From Thalassotalea insulae (lineage in GTDB: Bacteria > Pseudomonadota > Gammaproteobacteria > Enterobacterales > Alteromonadaceae), in the NCBI RefSeq assembly GCF_030161395.1, contig NZ_BSST01000001.1, forward strand, positions 186,001 through 250,000: DNA of 64,000 nt, given 5' to 3'. How positions within the stretch are numbered: the first letter of the stretch is position 1; each line of letters opens with the position of its first letter. The notes beneath the pieces are model-generated. The model searched no databases and was not told the origin of the DNA. It saw only the letters and a program-made list of their open reading frames with translations. Below, in pieces: positions 61,634 to 64,000 of this stretch. The position numbers and the translations under genes were made by a program.

Positions 61634-62380
61634 ATGCAATCAAAAATTCGTCAACCCTACGCCCGCAGTGGTGCAGGCTATTTTATCAAAGGCTTTGAAC
61701 TGATCCGTTTAAAGGGGATCAGACGCTTTGTTTTTATTCCGTTAATTGTCAATTTGCTGCTATTTTCCGTGGCTTTTTACTTTATGTTTTTACAATTGGA
61801 TGTCTATTTACTAAAACTTGAACAATGGCTACCGGATGCGCTTTCCTGGCTCACTACGGCGATTTGGCCAGTGGCGGTATTATTTTTACTGGTGATGTTT
61901 TCCTTTATTTTCAGTTCGGTGGCAAACTGGCTGGCTGCACCGTTTAATGGCTTACTGGCAGAAAAAATTGAAGCCTTGCTTACTAACACCCGGCCCCCTG
62001 CTGGCTCAGCGCTGAATGTGATTAAAGACGTTCCACGAACGTTAAGCCGCGAATGGTGTAAATTTCGTTATTATCTGCCACGCGCTGCCGGCTTTTTTAT
62101 CTTGTACTGGCTATTACCTGTAATAGGTCAGGTGTTATGGTTTCTGTTTCTTGCCTGGATGATGGCAGTACAATATAAAGACTACGCTTTTGACAATCAC
62201 AAGATTAATTTTGATGAAATGAAAATTGCATTAAAACAACACAAAGGATTAAGCTACAGTTTTGGTATTGCGGTTGCGATATTTTCCATGCTCCCTATTA
62301 TCAACCTTGTCGTGATGCCAGTAGCCATTTGTGGCGCAACTGCCCTTTGGGTGGATCACTATCGCCACGATTATCAATAA
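61634..62380 (+). CDS. cysZ: CysZ-type sulfate transporter
   Basis: The 248-residue membrane protein has RSGAGYFIKGFELIRLKGIR, FIPLIVNLLLF, WLAAPFNGLLAEKIE and VMPVAICGATALWVDH, as in E. coli CysZ (253). It admits sulfate for cysteine synthesis. It is divergent from smc. Confidence 0.93.
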   Translation: MQSKIRQPYARSGAGYFIKGFELIRLKGIRRFVFIPLIVNLLLFSVAFYFMFLQLDVYLLKLEQWLPDALSWLTTAIWPVAVLFLLVMFSFIFSSVANWLAAPFNGLLAEKIEALLTNTRPPAGSALNVIKDVPRTLSREWCKFRYYLPRAAGFFILYWLLPVIGQVLWFLFLAWMMAVQYKDYAFDNHKINFDEMKIALKQHKGLSYSFGIAVAIFSMLPIINLVVMPVAICGATALWVDHYRHDYQ

Positions 62381-62439
62381 CGGATTGCATTCAATAAAAA
62401 TGGATACATACTGAGACTATGACCAATGGAGTATGCTTT

Positions 62440-62799
62440 ATGAGAAATATAACCAAACAGATGATAACAAGCTCTACTAACTTACTGCTTGTCATTGCAA
62501 TCGCGATTTCAGCATCGGCATCTGCCGAACAATCCCCAGAGAATTTTACCATCGCTTATTTAGATGATGCTAAGTTATTCGCCGAATTTACCGATGAATT
62601 ACCCGCAGTAATTAATTATTTCACCCAGCACAATGAACAGGAAATCATTGATTTTTATCAACAAAAATATGGTGAACCATCCCGTTCCGAAATGAAACGA
62701 GGACGTTTAACCTTATATTTTAATAAAGATAATCAAGCGCTTAGAGTTATCATTTCCAAACAAGGTAATCGCTACCAGGTCGACGCCCTGCGCCAATAA
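62440..62799 (+). CDS. Small secreted protein, unknown function
   Basis: The protein of 119 residues has a signal peptide (LLLVIAIAISASASA) and a mature part of about 90 residues (YLDDAKLFAEFTDELPAVINY, IIDFYQQKYGEPSR, GRLTLYFNKDNQALRVIIS). I recognise no named family. I start at ATG 62440 with GGAG upstream. It should be periplasmic. Confidence 0.75.
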   Translation: MRNITKQMITSSTNLLLVIAIAISASASAEQSPENFTIAYLDDAKLFAEFTDELPAVINYFTQHNEQEIIDFYQQKYGEPSRSEMKRGRLTLYFNKDNQALRVIISKQGNRYQVDALRQ

Positions 62800-62815
62800 C
62801 ATTAACTCCTTTAAT

Positions 62816-62843
62816 AAAAGGCTATGAACAGGCATAGCCTTTT
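62816..62843. terminator. Bidirectional intrinsic terminator
   Basis: AGGCTATG pairs with CATAGCCT, with A's before and TTTA after, between two convergent genes. Confidence 0.85.
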
Positions 62844-62856
62844 ACTTAAAAAACGA

Positions 62857-63144
62857 CTAATTCACTAAAAAATCTAACGCTGCGATTGATTTGCTTGGTG
62901 TAAACTCTGTTACCAGATAGTCTGCGACACCCGCCAGGGCAAAAGGGTCTTGGGCTAAGATAGCATCCAGTTCTGCCCGCGAATTTAAGTTAACCAAAAT
63001 CACGCCTCCTGTTCTAGGCTCTTTACGACCAGAAAGCAAAAAAATACGCTGTTGATAATAGTGTTCTAAATAATCAACATGAGCAGATAAATGCTTATCT
63101 ACTTCATTTAAATCAGCAGTATAAGTTAATGACACAATAAACAT
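62857..63144 (-). CDS. YciI family protein
   Basis: The 95-residue protein has the YciI/ferredoxin-like fold with His and Asp of the putative active site (LSAHVDYLEHYY, LAQDPFALAGVADY) and VTEFTPSK. I start at ATG 63144 because AAAGGA lies upstream and the family begins MFIVSLTYT. The catalytic role is unknown. Confidence 0.88.
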   Translation of the reverse strand: MFIVSLTYTADLNEVDKHLSAHVDYLEHYYQQRIFLLSGRKEPRTGGVILVNLNSRAELDAILAQDPFALAGVADYLVTEFTPSKSIAALDFLVN

Positions 63145-63242
63145 GGGGGATCCTTTATACCTTAATATCGGTATTAATGTGCAATATAAAAGCTGTCTCA
63201 ACTATATGTTGCATAAGCGTTGCGACAGCTAATAATGGGAAG

Positions 63243-64000
63243 TTATAAAGTACTTTCAAACAATTTATATATTCGACGATATTCATTTAACCAAGAGCTG
63301 GGCTGAACAAAGCCATGAGGCTCTACAGGGTATATAGCGGTTTCAAAGTCCTGTTTTTCCAGCTCGATCAAGCGCTGTACTAAACGCACCGTGTCCTGAA
63401 AAAACACATTATCATCCACCATAGGCGCATTAATTAATAACGGTTTAGTTAAGCCTTCGGCAAAATAAATCGGCGAACTTCTGCGATATGCTATGGCATC
63501 ATCTGCCGGGGTATTCAAGATATTTGAGGTATATCCATGATTATAATACGCCCAATCTGACACCAGACGCAAAGCTGAGCCACAAGCAAACAAATCAGGT
63601 TCGGTAAACATTGACATTAACGTTAAGAAACCGCCATACGAACCACCATATGTGCCAACTCGTTGTGGATCAACGTTAGCGTTTTCCACTAACCAGTTAA
63701 CCCCATCACGCATATCTTCGACTTCAGGTTTACCCATATGACGATAAATCGCGGTACGCCAATCACGGCCATAACCTTTTGACGCTCGGTAATCCATATC
63801 GATCACAACATAACCTTGCTGTACCAGCATGCTATGAAACATAAATTCTCGAAAATACCCCGACCAGCCAAGGTGAGCATTTTGCAAATAACCGGCTCCG
63901 TGGCTAAACATCACAGCACGATTTTTATCAACTTGCTGATCATAATTTTTGGGTAAATAAACACGAGAGTAAATTGGCGCATTTTGCTTAGAAGACGGTA
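63243..64000 (-). CDS. S9 family serine peptidase, C-terminal part (runs off the window)
   Basis: The frame encodes the alpha/beta hydrolase domain of a prolyl oligopeptidase or dipeptidyl-peptidase-like enzyme: VMFSHGAGYLQNAHLGW, IDMDYRASKGYGRDW, the nucleophile Ser in GTYGGSYGGF, an acid in APMVDDNVFFQD and the catalytic His in VEPHGFVQ. The frame is open to the window edge, so the N-terminal propeller lies outside. Confidence 0.9.
   Translation of the reverse strand, partial: PSSKQNAPIYSRVYLPKNYDQQVDKNRAVMFSHGAGYLQNAHLGWSGYFREFMFHSMLVQQGYVVIDMDYRASKGYGRDWRTAIYRHMGKPEVEDMRDGVNWLVENANVDPQRVGTYGGSYGGFLTLMSMFTEPDLFACGSALRLVSDWAYYNHGYTSNILNTPADDAIAYRRSSPIYFAEGLTKPLLINAPMVDDNVFFQDTVRLVQRLIELEKQDFETAIYPVEPHGFVQPSSWLNEYRRIYKLFESTL

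Overview
The window looks like chromosomal DNA of a marine gammaproteobacterium of the Alteromonadales, most likely Colwelliaceae (Colwellia or Thalassotalea type). The grounds are low GC, E. coli-like proteins in familiar orders (yfbV-ackA-pta; arsC-like-dapE; ligA-zipA-smc next to cysZ), a TonB-dependent receptor, a 7TMR-DISM/GGDEF/EAL protein and a small protein resembling family TIGR02922. The genus is inference. I found no tRNA, rRNA, CRISPR array or prophage.

Layout. 1-5347: edge of a CadC-like regulator, a Nudix gene with an in-frame stop, an HD nucleotidase, a large c-di-GMP protein and aroG. 5706-15664: a nucleoside salvage locus (add, xapX-domain gene, deoD, TonB receptor, deoB, udk, nupC, deoC, tdk, upp) covering uptake, phosphorolysis, base recovery and deoxyribose breakdown. 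15714-37551: a nitrate assimilation region with ABC uptake (nrtA, nrtB, nrtD) plus a porin, the nasS-nasT regulators, narK overlapping a PP2C-kinase fusion gene, MAPEG, a cytoplasmic molybdenum nitrate reductase, an unusual DmsB-DmsC-type fusion, an unknown protein, a CheZ-like protein, and nirB-nirD. gabD and a TIGR02922-like gene sit inside it. 37659-38890: an intact IS3-family element. 38982-48454: xthA, rlmA, a broken CDGSH gene, yfbV, ackA-pta, an ACT protein, dapE and small genes. 48463-64000: an M48 lipoprotein, a two-component system next to two spondin-domain genes, an exported 2H-phosphoesterase-like protein, ligA, zipA, smc, cysZ and the end of an S9 peptidase.

The most informative part is the control of the nitrate genes. 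A leader upstream of nrtA contains two hairpins whose six-base loops both have A at position 1 and G at position 4, followed by a strong intrinsic terminator. This is the expected target of the ANTAR protein NasT, encoded next door in a 4-base overlap with nasS. Sigma54 -24/-12 elements with exact GG-N10-GC spacing precede narK, the nitrate reductase gene and nirB, and an NtrC-like palindrome lies between nasT and narK. The sequence thus supports two layers: nitrogen limitation through sigma54/NtrC and nitrate through NasS-NasT antitermination. A MITE-like hairpin element lies between nrtA and nrtB, and a related copy lies upstream of add.

Two small genes (Nudix and CDGSH) each carry a single early in-frame stop in otherwise well-kept coding sequence; these are either recent mutations or sequencing errors.
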